In this document: one piece after another, positions 9,267 through 18,000 of the stretch
Layout of the letters: every line of letters begins with the position of its first letter
Position numbering within the stretch: the stretch's first letter is position 1
Source of the DNA: Nitrosomonas communis
GTDB lineage: Bacteria > Pseudomonadota > Gammaproteobacteria > Burkholderiales > Nitrosomonadaceae
Reading direction: 5' to 3'
DNA length: 64,000 nucleotides
NCBI RefSeq assembly: GCF_001007935.1
Contig: NZ_CP011451.1
Coordinates: 806,001 to 870,000, forward strand
Notes under the pieces: model-generated
Seen by the model: the letters and a program-made list of their open reading frames with translations, nothing else
What the model was told of the DNA's origin: nothing
Databases searched by the model: none
Made by a program: the position numbers and the translations under genes

Positions 9267-10169
9267 TCAGCATTCTTCCGTGAGCGCGCCTCCCACTTGC
9301 CCATCAACATCTATCCACAAATGGGGTAAACCCAGGTCAGCAAGCCAGTCTTTGCCTTGCTGCTCTTTTAGCATGCCGATCGTTGAAGCACTGCCCGCAA
9401 TAACACAAAAATCAGCCACGACACTTACTGCAGCCATTCGGCTTACAGGCCAGCCTGTCTTTGGGTTGAGCACATGGCCATAACGGACGCCATGTATGGT
9501 CATACAGCGCTCATAATCCCCACTGCTGGCAACTGCACCCGAATAAAGTTCCAGCGTTTGTAATAAGGTCTCGGGACGACGCGGGTGACGTATCCCGACT
9601 CGCCAGGGACTACCGTCCGCATGCGGGCCAATAATCTTGATATCTCCTCCCAAATTGACCATGCCATGCTGAATACCCCTATCCCAACATATCGTAGCAG
9701 CACGATCTACTGCATACTCTTTAACGACACCACCCAGGTCAATCTCCATGCCAGCAAGCGGGAATTCAAGCACAGGCGAGGCCCACTTTAATTTATGCCA
9801 GCCAATTTTATCCAGCAAGGCTTGAATAACCGCTTCATCCGGTAACTGATTTGATTTAAAATCCCAGGCACGGCGCAAAATACCCGAGGTAATGTCAAAA
9901 AGCTCATCACTCTCCCGATAACAGGTGTCGGCATAATCCAACAAGCCGGCTGTTTCGTTATCAACGATAATACTTCCTCCTTTGGCTGCGATCCGATTAA
10001 TCTCAGACAAAAAACTACTTTCACGATAGCGGGAATAAATTGACTCTAATCGCTGAATATCAGAAATGGCAGCCTCCATCGCACGCCCGGCCTTAGTCTC
10101 GGTTATGGCATAAATCTGTATTTCACAAGGTGTGCCCATCGCTTTAAAGGAAAAACGGTACAGTTTCAT
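9267..10169 (-). CDS. apbE: FAD:protein FMN transferase (ApbE family)
   Basis: A 300-residue ApbE-type flavin transferase, which attaches FMN from FAD to a threonine of target proteins such as NqrB/NqrC or RnfG. The family motifs are present: MGTPCEIQIY at the N terminus, the SGILRRAW segment, DLGGVVKEYAVDRA and MVNLGGDIKIIG. The C-terminal metal-binding segment reads IAGSASTIGML; the aspartate usually found just before the ST pair appears to be glycine, which could affect magnesium binding. No signal peptide or lipobox is seen, whereas many ApbE proteins are exported. No flavinylation target is in the window. ApbE genes often accompany DUF3570/DUF4266 genes, which occur 5 kb away. Confidence 0.88.
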   Translation of the reverse strand: MKLYRFSFKAMGTPCEIQIYAITETKAGRAMEAAISDIQRLESIYSRYRESSFLSEINRIAAKGGSIIVDNETAGLLDYADTCYRESDELFDITSGILRRAWDFKSNQLPDEAVIQALLDKIGWHKLKWASPVLEFPLAGMEIDLGGVVKEYAVDRAATICWDRGIQHGMVNLGGDIKIIGPHADGSPWRVGIRHPRRPETLLQTLELYSGAVASSGDYERCMTIHGVRYGHVLNPKTGWPVSRMAAVSVVADFCVIAGSASTIGMLKEQQGKDWLADLGLPHLWIDVDGQVGGALTEEC

Positions 10170-10500
10170 TAAAAAGAAATTACTCAGGTAGTCATTCAGA
10201 CAAGTCTAGAACCTTTATTTTCATGTACATGCCTAATGATACGCGTTATCGCATCCAGGTTCTTTTAAATAAATTAAAATGAGTAAATAATAAATTATTT
10301 ACTTTGTCATTTTTTAACGACAATTTTTTTGGAATCTTAACTATTATAGAAAATTCATGTAGCAAATTGTTTATAAGCTTACTAAGATCATGGAATAATG
10401 TTTGGCTGATTCCGAGAAAATATTACGTTTAGTTGCTGACCTAGCCCCATAGATACTGCACTTTGAACTTATAGCTCTTCATAAAAGTCTGATGCAACTT
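10170..10500. other. intergenic, divergent promoter region
   Basis: AT-rich space between the divergent apbE and CcdA-like genes. I see no ORF, hairpin or recognisable operator. It must contain the promoter of apbE and probably that of the gene to the right, whose immediate upstream DNA is occupied by a repeat. Confidence 0.6.
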
Positions 10501-10603
10501 ATTCCATTTCTAAATCAAAACTGACTTTGTCGGCTTCCCCTTGCCGTATTATTTATCCTGTCTGCGGCTCGCCTTCGCGTCATTTTTGATTTAGAAATGG
10601 AAT
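10501..10603 (+). repeat. dispersed 103-bp palindromic repeat, copy 5
   Basis: Intact copy with perfect terminal repeats (ATTCCATTTCTAAATCAAAA and its complement). It ends only a few bases before the ribosome binding site of the CcdA-like gene, so its hairpin lies in that gene's leader RNA. Confidence 0.93.
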
Positions 10604-10609
10604 TAGAAG

Positions 10610-11371
10610 GTGGAGGCAATGATGGATATACAGCTATGGGTAAGCCAGTTAATGAGTCAACTGGCAGGGTTGCTGCAAGTTAGCTATGCTTTTGGCGCGG
10701 GAATGGTCTCTGCGGTAAACCCATGTGGCTTTGCGATGTTGCCCGTGTATCTGGCGCTTTATCTCGGCGCCAAGGACCATCAGTTTCAACAACATTCCTG
10801 GCTTTATCGACTTAGCAAAGCCTTTGGTATTACTGTAGCTGTTACGGCAGGCTTTGGTCTCCTATATGGACTGATTGGTATTCTTATTTCTGCCGGTTGG
10901 TCGACTTTGCTCGGCGTGATGCCCTGGGTGTCGGCAATTATCGGCGTCATCCTCATCGCACTTGGAGTATGGCTGCTTTTGGGCAATCAGCTTACGCTTG
11001 ATATCTTCATGAAAATAGGTAACCAGATTGGAGACCCCCGCACCATCAGTGTTCGGGGGTTTTTTCTGTTCGGTATAGCCATGGGGGCAACATTCATGAG
11101 CTGTGCATTGCCAGTCTTTCTTATCGTCGTCGGAAGCTCGATGACTTCCGGTAATTCTGAGATAATATTATTACAGTTCCTCTGGTATATTCTCGGAGTA
11201 GGAACGGTCCTATTAATATTGACTATAAGTATCGTATCTTTAAAGGAAAGAGTCGTGGTCGAAACCGTGAAACGATTCGTTCCATTTTACCATAAGATAT
11301 CTGCCATACTGCTGATTTGTGCCGGAGTGTATATTTGCCACTACTGGATGGAGAGCGATCTGCTCCTTTAA
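10610..11371 (+). CDS. CcdA/DsbD-type membrane thiol-disulfide protein
   Basis: A 253-residue inner-membrane protein with about six hydrophobic helices. The first helix carries SAVNPCGFAMLPVYLALYLG, the conserved N-P-C-G motif of CcdA and the DsbD core. A second cysteine lies in TFMSCALPVFLIVVG. Such proteins carry reducing equivalents from cytoplasmic thioredoxin to the periplasm, for example for cytochrome c maturation or reduction of TlpA-like proteins. AAGGTGGAGG precedes the ATG at 10610; an ATG three codons later (10619) is possible. The promoter must lie in or upstream of the adjacent repeat. A TlpA-like protein at 15.5-16.1 kb is a possible partner. Confidence 0.85.
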   Translation: MEAMMDIQLWVSQLMSQLAGLLQVSYAFGAGMVSAVNPCGFAMLPVYLALYLGAKDHQFQQHSWLYRLSKAFGITVAVTAGFGLLYGLIGILISAGWSTLLGVMPWVSAIIGVILIALGVWLLLGNQLTLDIFMKIGNQIGDPRTISVRGFFLFGIAMGATFMSCALPVFLIVVGSSMTSGNSEIILLQFLWYILGVGTVLLILTISIVSLKERVVVETVKRFVPFYHKISAILLICAGVYICHYWMESDLLL

Positions 11372-11889
11372 ATAGACCTTGGCCATATCCAGACAGAATG
11401 GCAGTTAAAATGAATCGAAGACTCCATTGATACACGCTTGCTGCTTGCCATCATCGTTATCGCCCTGCTTCACCTATTCTTTCCAGAGCTGTTGGAAACT
11501 CAGAGATAATAAAAAAGCACCAAAGCTCTACTCCCAAATCATCTGGAAAGATGGCTGAAAAATATTTCTAGTTCGGTACAGTTGAAATTTTTTTAAGCTG
11601 CATTTGGAGAAAGCACACCAATTGATTTGAACATTACGTTTTTCTCAACAGAAGAAAGCAAAAATGGCAAATCCCTATTCTTTCAAATTCAGTCAGTTCA
11701 GCCTATCAGTAGATTGAAATAGATGCGTTTGCAGTATTACTGTATTCCAATAATGCATGTAATATTTAAATCAAAGAAAAATATTAAGCGAGATTGCTTT
11801 CCTCTTTCTTGGAATTTTGGTGAAAATGAGTGAGGCAATTCTTATCCAGGATGTTCGACATTATAAATCTTAAATAAGGAATAATTCTC
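11372..11889. other. intergenic, 518 bases
   Basis: No gene is supported. A 26-codon open stretch at about 11429-11509 would encode one hydrophobic helix (LLLAIIVIALLHLFFPELL) but has no start codon or binding site, so it may be a decayed gene end. The rest is AT-rich and presumably holds the smbP promoter. Confidence 0.5.
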
Positions 11890-12237
11890 ATGAAAGCAAT
11901 ATCCACAACTATTCTTGGAGTTGGAATTTTGGCTTTTTGCTTGAGCGCTCAAACCTATGCAGACGATGCAGGTCATACGTCAGAAGCGATGGAGCATGCA
12001 GGAGAAGCTAAGGCACATGGTGAAATGGGTCACGCCAAAGAATCACTTAAACATGCAAAAGAAAGTCTGGATCATGCTAAAAAGGCAAGAGATGATCATG
12101 CTGCTTCCCAGAAGCATATGGATGAAGCGATTAAACATTTGGAAGAAGGCATCAAGAGTGCTGAAGGTGATCAGGCCAAGGAAGCTGCCAAACATACTGA
12201 CGAAGCAATCAAACACATGCGCCAATCCGGTCATTAA
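11890..12237 (+). CDS. smbP: periplasmic small metal-binding protein SmbP
   Basis: A 115-residue protein with a signal peptide (residues 1-24, cleavage after TYA) and a mature part built of heptad-like repeats such as HAKESLKHAKESLDHAKKA. Histidines recur about every seven residues with Glu/Asp and Lys, as expected for a four-helix bundle. This matches SmbP, described from Nitrosomonas europaea as a periplasmic protein that binds several divalent metals, including copper. It is monocistronic. AAATAAGGAATAA precedes the ATG, and a hairpin follows the stop. It would buffer metals in the periplasm. Confidence 0.88.
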   Translation: MKAISTTILGVGILAFCLSAQTYADDAGHTSEAMEHAGEAKAHGEMGHAKESLKHAKESLDHAKKARDDHAASQKHMDEAIKHLEEGIKSAEGDQAKEAAKHTDEAIKHMRQSGH

Positions 12238-12251
12238 TTATGCTACCAAGC

Positions 12252-12280
12252 TCAAGCCTCCGATCAAGGTGGAGGCTTGA
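12252..12280 (+). terminator. hairpin after smbP
   Basis: A perfect 10-bp stem (TCAAGCCTCC / GGAGGCTTGA) with a 9-base loop starts 14 bases after the smbP stop. Only a weak T-rich tail follows, so it is a probable but not textbook intrinsic terminator. Confidence 0.6.
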
Positions 12281-12302
12281 TTATCGGTTTAAGCACAAGC
12301 GC

Positions 12303-12392
12303 AATTCTTAACTCATTTGCCGGCTTCTTCTTGGCGTATTATTTATACTGTCTGAGGCCAGCGTCATGTCATGTTTGACTTGGAAATGGATT
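12303..12392 (+). repeat. dispersed 103-bp palindromic repeat, shortened copy 6
   Basis: The left terminal repeat is lost and part of the centre is deleted. The core (GCCGGCTTC, GCGTATTATTTATACTGTCTG) and right arm (CATGTTTGACTTGGAAATGGA) remain. It lies between smbP and the convergent barrel gene. Confidence 0.7.
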
Positions 12393-12465
12393 TAACTGCG
12401 CTTTACACTCTGCTGATTTTCCAACCAGCTCACTCCAAGAAGGGGAGAATTAAATCCCAAACAAA

Positions 12466-15225
12466 TTAAAAGCTATAATGCCACGTAGCTGATAATCCAC
12501 CCTTACGCTCGAGCTGAAAACCATTCACATCCTGATGCAGTGGTTGCACCCATTCAAAAGCAAAGTGATTGCCAGCAAACTTGCCGTTTGGTACCGAAGC
12601 ATTTACACCAATGCCTATTTCCCAGTAGTGTCCTCCTTGATTCGCTGGGAAATCCATTGGTCCAATACGTGCATCAAACTGGTTGAAATCTCCATGTATT
12701 TTATCGCGGTAAGTATAAGCGCCTCGCACTGAAGCTCCCAGCCAATGGGTTAACTGATATCCTCCCCAGGTAGATGCCTGAAAAATATCCCCCAGTCGAT
12801 AACCTGATTCGTTACTGCTTTCCATTCGCTTGACGCCATAAAGCTGGGTTCCCCAGTACCAGCGATTATTTTCTCCGGTATAAGTTACATTAGGCATGAA
12901 GTCCCAGGTGCCGCTTCCTAGCTGCATATCAAAGTGAATGAGTCCTCCATCAGCCTGAAACATACGCCTGAGCTCCAAATCTACTTTCCCGGTCGGTGCG
13001 CTGACACCTAAACCCGCATGGACTCGGTGTCCAGGTAAATCTAGCAGCTTATAAAGCGACATCAGAATGGTGTCACCGACACCGCCGGTTGTATGTCCGC
13101 CAATGCCGGTATGCTCGTGGACACCCGGAGTGGGTGGCGGGCGCCCGGTAAGCTCACGCAAATTCATATCCATATCCATGAATTGCGGCATAATCATTAG
13201 ATTCAACCAGCGAGTGGGCGCATACATGATATCGAGCATGTGCATTCTCATGCTCATATCTTTCGGGGCAAAACGGCACAACGTGACATCGCCACATCCC
13301 TCATTGACAATTGTCTGGTCACTGGCATGATGTGTTCCTTGCAACATATCACCCGTCTGACGAGAGTACATAAATCGATATCCCACCATGAGTTCGCCTG
13401 GCTTATCCAGCATGTGGCCAAACATGATGCTGGCCGGAACATAATGTTGAGCATGTTGATGCTGTTCGCTATGATCATGATCAGCATGGTTACGCCTAGC
13501 CTCTTTCGCCATACGAGTACTAATGGTGTCCATATCAACCTTGATCGCTGCATTGGCAACGTAAAAATCAAAATCAGCAAAACTGCTATGACCATTTCCA
13601 CCCAGTTTCAGTGCGCTGGCTCGCGTGTAATATTCAAAGGCGGCTTCTAGTTCGATTCCTTTGGTAAATTGCTTGTTAACTACAACACCGCCGCTCAACG
13701 AACCAAAACCAGACAAACGGTGATCACTGGAAAAGCTTTTAGGCAGCTTGGCAGCATCAAATGAAACCAGTTGAGGTTGTAAATTAAGTTCAGTTGCATC
13801 AATCGGATTGCCATTCGCATCGAAAAAATTACCATTGCCATTACGAAAAAATTGTTGATTGGGATTATCTGAATTTACCCATACTTGCCGTCCTGAGGCA
13901 TCGATGGCAGGACTACGAAACGCCTGACTGGAAATGAGAAAAGGATTATAAAAATCAGCTGAATCTTGTGAGTAATAGCGAATGCGAGGCGTAACAGTCC
14001 AGCCATAACCCAGTGGTTGTACCCAATCCACTTCAAAAGTATGTGCATGGATTCCCCAATCATCGAATGAGAATTGGTAATTCAGATGAAGTGCCGCATC
14101 CAATGGGCTAATATGCTGCACGAATTTACTCCCTAAAGCCAATTGATTGCGGATATTGGGGCGCTGCTCCAACAAGGCACGCGCATCACCAATGATGGGG
14201 ATATTCGGATCGGGACTGATGGCATTCGGGTTAACAAAAATAACCGTCATGACTTTGTACGGATTTTCCATAAACCCGCTGCTATGGGTATAACCGATAT
14301 TGGTATCGATCAGCGAGTTCTTACCAAGAACCTGAGTCAAGCCCAAATTAGCTGTCCAATCCTGACGATCACCTCGTAATATATCCGAGCCACTGCGCCG
14401 CTCTATTTGATTGGCATAAGCGGTGGTAGTCAAATAAGGCACGAGATCCGGGTCGAGAATGGCGGATGTTTCACTGCTGGTATAAGCTGCTCCATATTTC
14501 AAGCTGGTTAACTTCTGATTGAAATCGAAACGACCGCTGATATTGCCATAACTGGATTCATAATCCCTTTCTAATGAAAATCCCCCTCCCACATTAAGCG
14601 CAGCCTCATCCCATTCATAACCCAGTTTAAAATTTGCCTGATTACGTGTTTCAGGCGATGCGGAAGACAGCACCAGCACATTACGTGAATCAACGACTTG
14701 TCCAGCATCGGGTGTCAGTCTAAGTGGATTTAAATTATGATCGAGCAAAACTCGGGTGTTGACGAAAGGAGAGGCCCCAACGGTAACCACCCCGTTGGGT
14801 GAGTTTTGCAGAATCGGCCGATTGCCATTCGCCACTAAAGGCGCTGTGGTAACAGGCGTCGCACCCGACCAGGTATCTTGAGTATAGTTAAATGAAAATT
14901 TAACTCGATCATAGAAGGTAAAATTGCCGCTTCCATGTACGACGTCAACCGTAATCGGTTTCAGGTTGCTATGTATATTGTAAAGATTGCGTTTACCTTC
15001 TTCATAGCGGATATATTGGAAACTGACGTTGTCACTGCTGGGATTGGCACCGTGTGCAGAAGACAATAACAAACCCGGCAAAACAAGCGCGGCAGACGTC
15101 AATGCCTGCAGCGCTGTTTTATTGGAAGAAGAAGCTGAATGGGCTTTTAAATCGCTAGATTCAAGTTCCTCAGCTGAATATTGAGTTGAACCAGCTAAGC
15201 GTGGATCGTTCAAACCTATTTTCAT
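12466..15225 (-). CDS. fused outer-membrane barrel protein: DUF3570 plus second barrel domain
   Basis: A 919-residue secreted protein, much longer than usual DUF3570 proteins of about 400-500 residues. A long n-region of about 38 residues precedes a hydrophobic signal core and cleavage near SSAHGA. Residues of roughly 60-565 show alternating beta strands and match DUF3570. After a His-rich linker (near 575-590, ADHDHSEQHQHAQH) comes a second barrel-like domain of about 330 residues. It contains a Met/His-rich segment (KDMSMRMHMLDIMY, MIMPQFMDMDMN) and ends in Trp-His-Tyr-Ser-Phe, a typical barrel C terminus. I do not know the function. The Met/His clusters suggest copper. It starts 8 bases after the DUF4266 gene, its usual partner. 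Confidence 0.8.
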   Translation of the reverse strand: MKIGLNDPRLAGSTQYSAEELESSDLKAHSASSSNKTALQALTSAALVLPGLLLSSAHGANPSSDNVSFQYIRYEEGKRNLYNIHSNLKPITVDVVHGSGNFTFYDRVKFSFNYTQDTWSGATPVTTAPLVANGNRPILQNSPNGVVTVGASPFVNTRVLLDHNLNPLRLTPDAGQVVDSRNVLVLSSASPETRNQANFKLGYEWDEAALNVGGGFSLERDYESSYGNISGRFDFNQKLTSLKYGAAYTSSETSAILDPDLVPYLTTTAYANQIERRSGSDILRGDRQDWTANLGLTQVLGKNSLIDTNIGYTHSSGFMENPYKVMTVIFVNPNAISPDPNIPIIGDARALLEQRPNIRNQLALGSKFVQHISPLDAALHLNYQFSFDDWGIHAHTFEVDWVQPLGYGWTVTPRIRYYSQDSADFYNPFLISSQAFRSPAIDASGRQVWVNSDNPNQQFFRNGNGNFFDANGNPIDATELNLQPQLVSFDAAKLPKSFSSDHRLSGFGSLSGGVVVNKQFTKGIELEAAFEYYTRASALKLGGNGHSSFADFDFYVANAAIKVDMDTISTRMAKEARRNHADHDHSEQHQHAQHYVPASIMFGHMLDKPGELMVGYRFMYSRQTGDMLQGTHHASDQTIVNEGCGDVTLCRFAPKDMSMRMHMLDIMYAPTRWLNLMIMPQFMDMDMNLRELTGRPPPTPGVHEHTGIGGHTTGGVGDTILMSLYKLLDLPGHRVHAGLGVSAPTGKVDLELRRMFQADGGLIHFDMQLGSGTWDFMPNVTYTGENNRWYWGTQLYGVKRMESSNESGYRLGDIFQASTWGGYQLTHWLGASVRGAYTYRDKIHGDFNQFDARIGPMDFPANQGGHYWEIGIGVNASVPNGKFAGNHFAFEWVQPLHQDVNGFQLERKGGLSATWHYSF

Positions 15226-15233
15226 GGTATGGC

Positions 15234-15461
15234 TTAGAAACAGCCACAGCCGCCGCCTCCCCCCGAAGAATTAATGCTGGCAGCAGCTTCACGACTGCCA
15301 TAAACATGTGCCTGAATAGCGCTTTGTAATGGGGTAGGCTCCAGCGCCATTTGCGGTTTGGCAAGATTACCACGCTCCCAGGCCGCTACCTGGACACAGC
15401 CGGATAATCCCGATACGCTGAGTAAAATAGCGAAAAGGACAATAAAGTGAGTGACTTTCAT
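15234..15461 (-). CDS. DUF4266 small lipoprotein
   Basis: A 75-residue lipoprotein. The signal peptide ends in the lipobox LSGC. The mature part has the DUF4266 features: AAWERGNLAKPQMAL, then a Gly-rich tail with the CGCF terminus. It lies directly before the DUF3570 gene, as is common in bacteria. The ATG at 15461 is preferred over an upstream TTG at 15473. Function is unknown; in other genomes the pair is found with ApbE and thioredoxin-like genes, and a TlpA-like gene is next to it here. Confidence 0.85.
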   Translation of the reverse strand: MKVTHFIVLFAILLSVSGLSGCVQVAAWERGNLAKPQMALEPTPLQSAIQAHVYGSREAAASINSSGGGGGCGCF

Positions 15462-15514
15462 CAATGAAGTCAAGCTAAGAATGTCTATACTGGCACAATG
15501 AATATAAACTAGCC

Positions 15515-16081
15515 CTATAATTCTTCTTGCAGCAATTGCTCAATTAAGCCACGCAGCTCTTCAGTTTCCCCAGCCCGAAAACCACGATGAATATGTCGAA
15601 CCAAACCTCTTTTATCAATAATATAAGTGGATGGCATAGCCATCACGTTGAAGTCTTGAGCGCAGCGTTTACTGGTATCGACCACGATAGAGAAATTAAC
15701 GGGACGTTTGGCAAGAAATTTCTTGGCATCTTCAAGATTTTCATCCAGATTTATGCCGATCACTTTCAATCCTTTGTCTTTAAATTCCTGCATTAACTGA
15801 CTCATGAAGGGAAATGATTTAGCGCAAGGAGGACACCAGGAAGCCCAGAAATCTATGTAAATTACTTCGCCTTTCATTGTTTTCCAATCTTCAGCAGGTT
15901 TCCCATCCAAAGAAGCCAACTCACAATGCGGTGGCGGCGTATTTCCTTCCAGGTGCGCCCTGACAGATGTCACCATAGAAAGGAAAAATATCAGGCTAAC
16001 TGAAATTAATAAACTGATTTGCTTAATCATTTTATAAATGATATTCAAAGGACGTGAACAGGCCATAAACAGAACTGCCAT
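15515..16081 (-). CDS. TlpA/ResA-like exported thioredoxin
   Basis: A periplasmic thioredoxin-fold protein with active site CPPC (IDFWASWCPPCAKSFPF) and the cis-proline segment MAMPSTYIID. The start at 16081 overlaps the stop of the preceding gene as TAATG, suggesting translational coupling. An ATG at 16030 is an alternative and gives a more normal signal peptide. Predicted cleavage after SVRA would leave His as the first residue (HLEGNTPPPHC). It would reduce disulfides or assist metal-site assembly in neighbouring secreted proteins, with electrons from a CcdA-like protein. Fourth from the end of the operon in transcript order: it is gene three of five. Confidence 0.87.
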   Translation of the reverse strand: MAVLFMACSRPLNIIYKMIKQISLLISVSLIFFLSMVTSVRAHLEGNTPPPHCELASLDGKPAEDWKTMKGEVIYIDFWASWCPPCAKSFPFMSQLMQEFKDKGLKVIGINLDENLEDAKKFLAKRPVNFSIVVDTSKRCAQDFNVMAMPSTYIIDKRGLVRHIHRGFRAGETEELRGLIEQLLQEEL

Positions 16082-16545
16082 TATTCGAATTGATCGACTA
16101 CTATGTCTGTACCAGTATGCACTTGATTGGCGGTCATGCAATGCCATTCCACTTCAAAATCCCGCGCACCCGCTATCGTTTTGTCCGCCATCATGAAGTA
16201 AACACCACTGCCACCCTGCAGGCTTACTTGTTCACTAAATTGTGCATCCCCTGGCGTAGTATCGGTAACACTGATTGCCTTGCTGCCTTTAAACAGCTGA
16301 AGACTGACAAACATTCCTGGTATAGGAGCAGAATTATCTCTAATCTTGGCTACGAGATGAGCAGCTGGTCCATTGCCATCATCAAAGCAGGTCACACGTG
16401 CCAGCGCAGTAAATGTTGCCTTGTTACCGGCAGGATCAAGCGTAGCACCACCGCCATGCGCACTAATAGTTGCAGCATAACAGGCCGTGATGATGCTACC
16501 AGCAGTCACCAATATTTTTGATAGAATTGATAGATTCTTTGCCAT
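16081..16545 (-). CDS. small secreted protein, unknown function
   Basis: A 154-residue protein that I do not recognise. A signal peptide (residues 1-29) ends in TISA, so the mature protein would begin with His (HGGGATLDPAG). The remainder is predicted to be beta-rich, with two cysteines (VTCFDDGNG and EWHCMTAN) that could form a disulfide. A strong AAGGAGGAAGT site precedes the ATG. It is the second gene of the leftward operon and its stop overlaps the start of the TlpA-like gene. The N-terminal His and the context suggest metal binding, which is inference only. Confidence 0.75.
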   Translation of the reverse strand: MAKNLSILSKILVTAGSIITACYAATISAHGGGATLDPAGNKATFTALARVTCFDDGNGPAAHLVAKIRDNSAPIPGMFVSLQLFKGSKAISVTDTTPGDAQFSEQVSLQGGSGVYFMMADKTIAGARDFEVEWHCMTANQVHTGTDIVVDQFE

Positions 16546-16704
16546 ACTTCCTCCTTGCTCTTTTGAGCAATCAATATAATCTTTACATATTATATTGATA
16601 AAAACATTATGAAACTATTTCTCTGTTTGTTCTCTTAGTCTGTTAGCCAAATTCTGTACATAGCTGTTTCTACCCGCTGGCGATAGTGTCCTTTTCTGTT
16701 AATG

Positions 16705-16729
16705 CAAACGGGATGCATGATCCCGTTTG
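16705..16729 (-). terminator. perfect hairpin after the YcnI-like gene
   Basis: CAAACGGGAT and ATCCCGTTTG form a perfect 10-bp stem with a 5-base loop, starting 20 bases after the stop of the first operon gene. No T-run follows. It may be a partial terminator or an RNA-stabilising hairpin that raises expression of the first gene over the rest. Confidence 0.55.
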
Positions 16730-16748
16730 TAAATGTCAAGTTTAGCGT

Positions 16749-17513
16749 TTATTGAGGCCAAACTTGCTGACCGTTGAATTTGATCGGCATATCGCGGTTG
16801 ATCTGCGCAGCGGAAGGTTTTACTTCGACATCAACTCCACCATTACATGATCCAGGCAGTGGATTATTCGTTAAATCGCGATTGATCGTTAATGAAGCGG
16901 GTCCATCATCTTCCGCTCCCACACGGTCATACGGTGTTCCCAGATTATTATGGGTCCACAGATTAACAGGCCCTCCAGATTCTCCACTTCCACTGCGTAA
17001 TGCATCAATTCCGGTAATTTCACAAATATCGACAATGGAAACAAAGAATTTTACGCTCTTAGCGCAAGAAGTTGGTTCAATATTTGTTGCGCTAACTCTG
17101 AAAGGAACAAATGCATTCATATGAGCCGGCATACCTGATCCGCCGCCAGACCAAAACCCGACCACATTACCTGTGGGCCCTTGTTTTTCATCTACAAAAT
17201 CAAATACTGCCCGGGTTTGAAGAGGCTGAACATTAGGCCCCCAGTTTGATACAAAATCGGTCAATGTCCCATTATGCGGCTGACCGCCGACGGTAATAGT
17301 CGAATCCGTGCCATCCGGAAAAACCACTGAGGTTCCAATAATCGCTTTCTCGCCACAACCATGACCGATGGTAACATTATTCGTCACTCTGACATTTTCA
17401 GTAACTAACGGCACTTCCAATCGTGTATGAGCCAGCGCATTCTGCCCAACACCTGCCAGCACGGCTGCAGCTAAAGCCAGCGTCAGTGTTCTAATTTTAT
17501 TTTTTTTCATCAT
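16749..17513 (-). CDS. secreted YcnI-like (DUF1775-like) protein
   Basis: A 254-residue secreted protein with a clear signal peptide (residues 1-28, cleavage after NALA), leaving mature N-terminal HTRLEVP. The segment VTIGHGCGEKAIIGTSVVFPDG resembles the opening of YcnI/DUF1775 domains, in which an N-terminal histidine binds copper. Further cysteines (EPTSCAK, DICEI, PGSCNGG) may form disulfides. GGGAGTC precedes the ATG. It is the first gene of the operon, downstream of two palindromic operator copies. The family assignment is moderate; copper binding is inferred from it. Confidence 0.68.
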   Translation of the reverse strand: MMKKNKIRTLTLALAAAVLAGVGQNALAHTRLEVPLVTENVRVTNNVTIGHGCGEKAIIGTSVVFPDGTDSTITVGGQPHNGTLTDFVSNWGPNVQPLQTRAVFDFVDEKQGPTGNVVGFWSGGGSGMPAHMNAFVPFRVSATNIEPTSCAKSVKFFVSIVDICEITGIDALRSGSGESGGPVNLWTHNNLGTPYDRVGAEDDGPASLTINRDLTNNPLPGSCNGGVDVEVKPSAAQINRDMPIKFNGQQVWPQ

Positions 17514-17709
17514 GACTCCCTTCTCTAATAATCTAAAATAATAACTCTATGGTTTATTGATTTATTCGAGACAACAATTAAAAAGATTCATCCCAATCCA
17601 CCGATTAATTTATCAATAAAGATGAATGCGCTGTCACCGTAACTATTTGTCTATCCCCAATGAATAAATAGTCGCAAACGATTATCTGGTTTAATTAAAC
17701 AAATAACAA

Positions 17710-17726
17710 TGCGACAAATTGTCGCA
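17710..17726. promoter_or_regulatory. operator O1, palindrome TGCGACAA-A-TTGTCGCA
   Basis: Perfect 8+1+8 inverted repeat, about 205 bases upstream of the YcnI-like gene and 280 upstream of the divergent gene. The same sequence recurs at 22236. The binding protein is unknown and not encoded in the window. Confidence 0.75.
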
Positions 17727-17840
17727 CCCGCTATTCCATGCTTGTCGTAGAAACCATCTGGTTCGAAATCCATATTAAAATCAGTACGGTTCGAACAAAG
17801 GAAAACATATTTCTTAAATGACGATAATCAGTCATCCAGG

Positions 17841-17857
17841 TATGACAATTTGCCGCA
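17841..17857. promoter_or_regulatory. operator O2, variant palindrome
   Basis: TATGACAATTTGCCGCA matches the operator pattern with a few changes (half-sites TATGACAA and TTGCCGCA). It lies 131 bases, centre to centre, from O1 on the side of the rightward gene. Confidence 0.55.
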
Positions 17858-18000
17858 TATGCAAAGCAATCATTCATTTATATAATATTGAATTAATTAA
17901 AAAATAGACTCAACAAATTGGGTATTATCAATTACGTGTGTTGTTTACATCAACCGCTCGCATTCGGGATAAATGTACTTATCCACAAGCAAGGAAATTC

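Larger units (their letters stand above)
17514..17937. other. divergent promoter region with two operator copies
   Basis: A 424-base AT-rich space between the leftward secreted-protein operon and the rightward spermidine-synthase-like gene. It contains the palindromes at 17710 and 17841, which are listed separately, and no ORF. Confidence 0.75.

Noticed and set aside
11429..11509. 26-codon hydrophobic open stretch
   Set aside because: No start codon or binding site; at most a decayed gene end.
13240..13650. 136-codon ORF opposite the barrel gene
   Set aside because: It is a shadow of the 919-residue protein on the other strand, with biased composition and no binding site.
17750..17800. Two GGTTCGAA motifs resembling a tRNA T-loop
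   Set aside because: No acceptor stem or anticodon arm can be drawn around either; they look like a short direct repeat in a promoter region.
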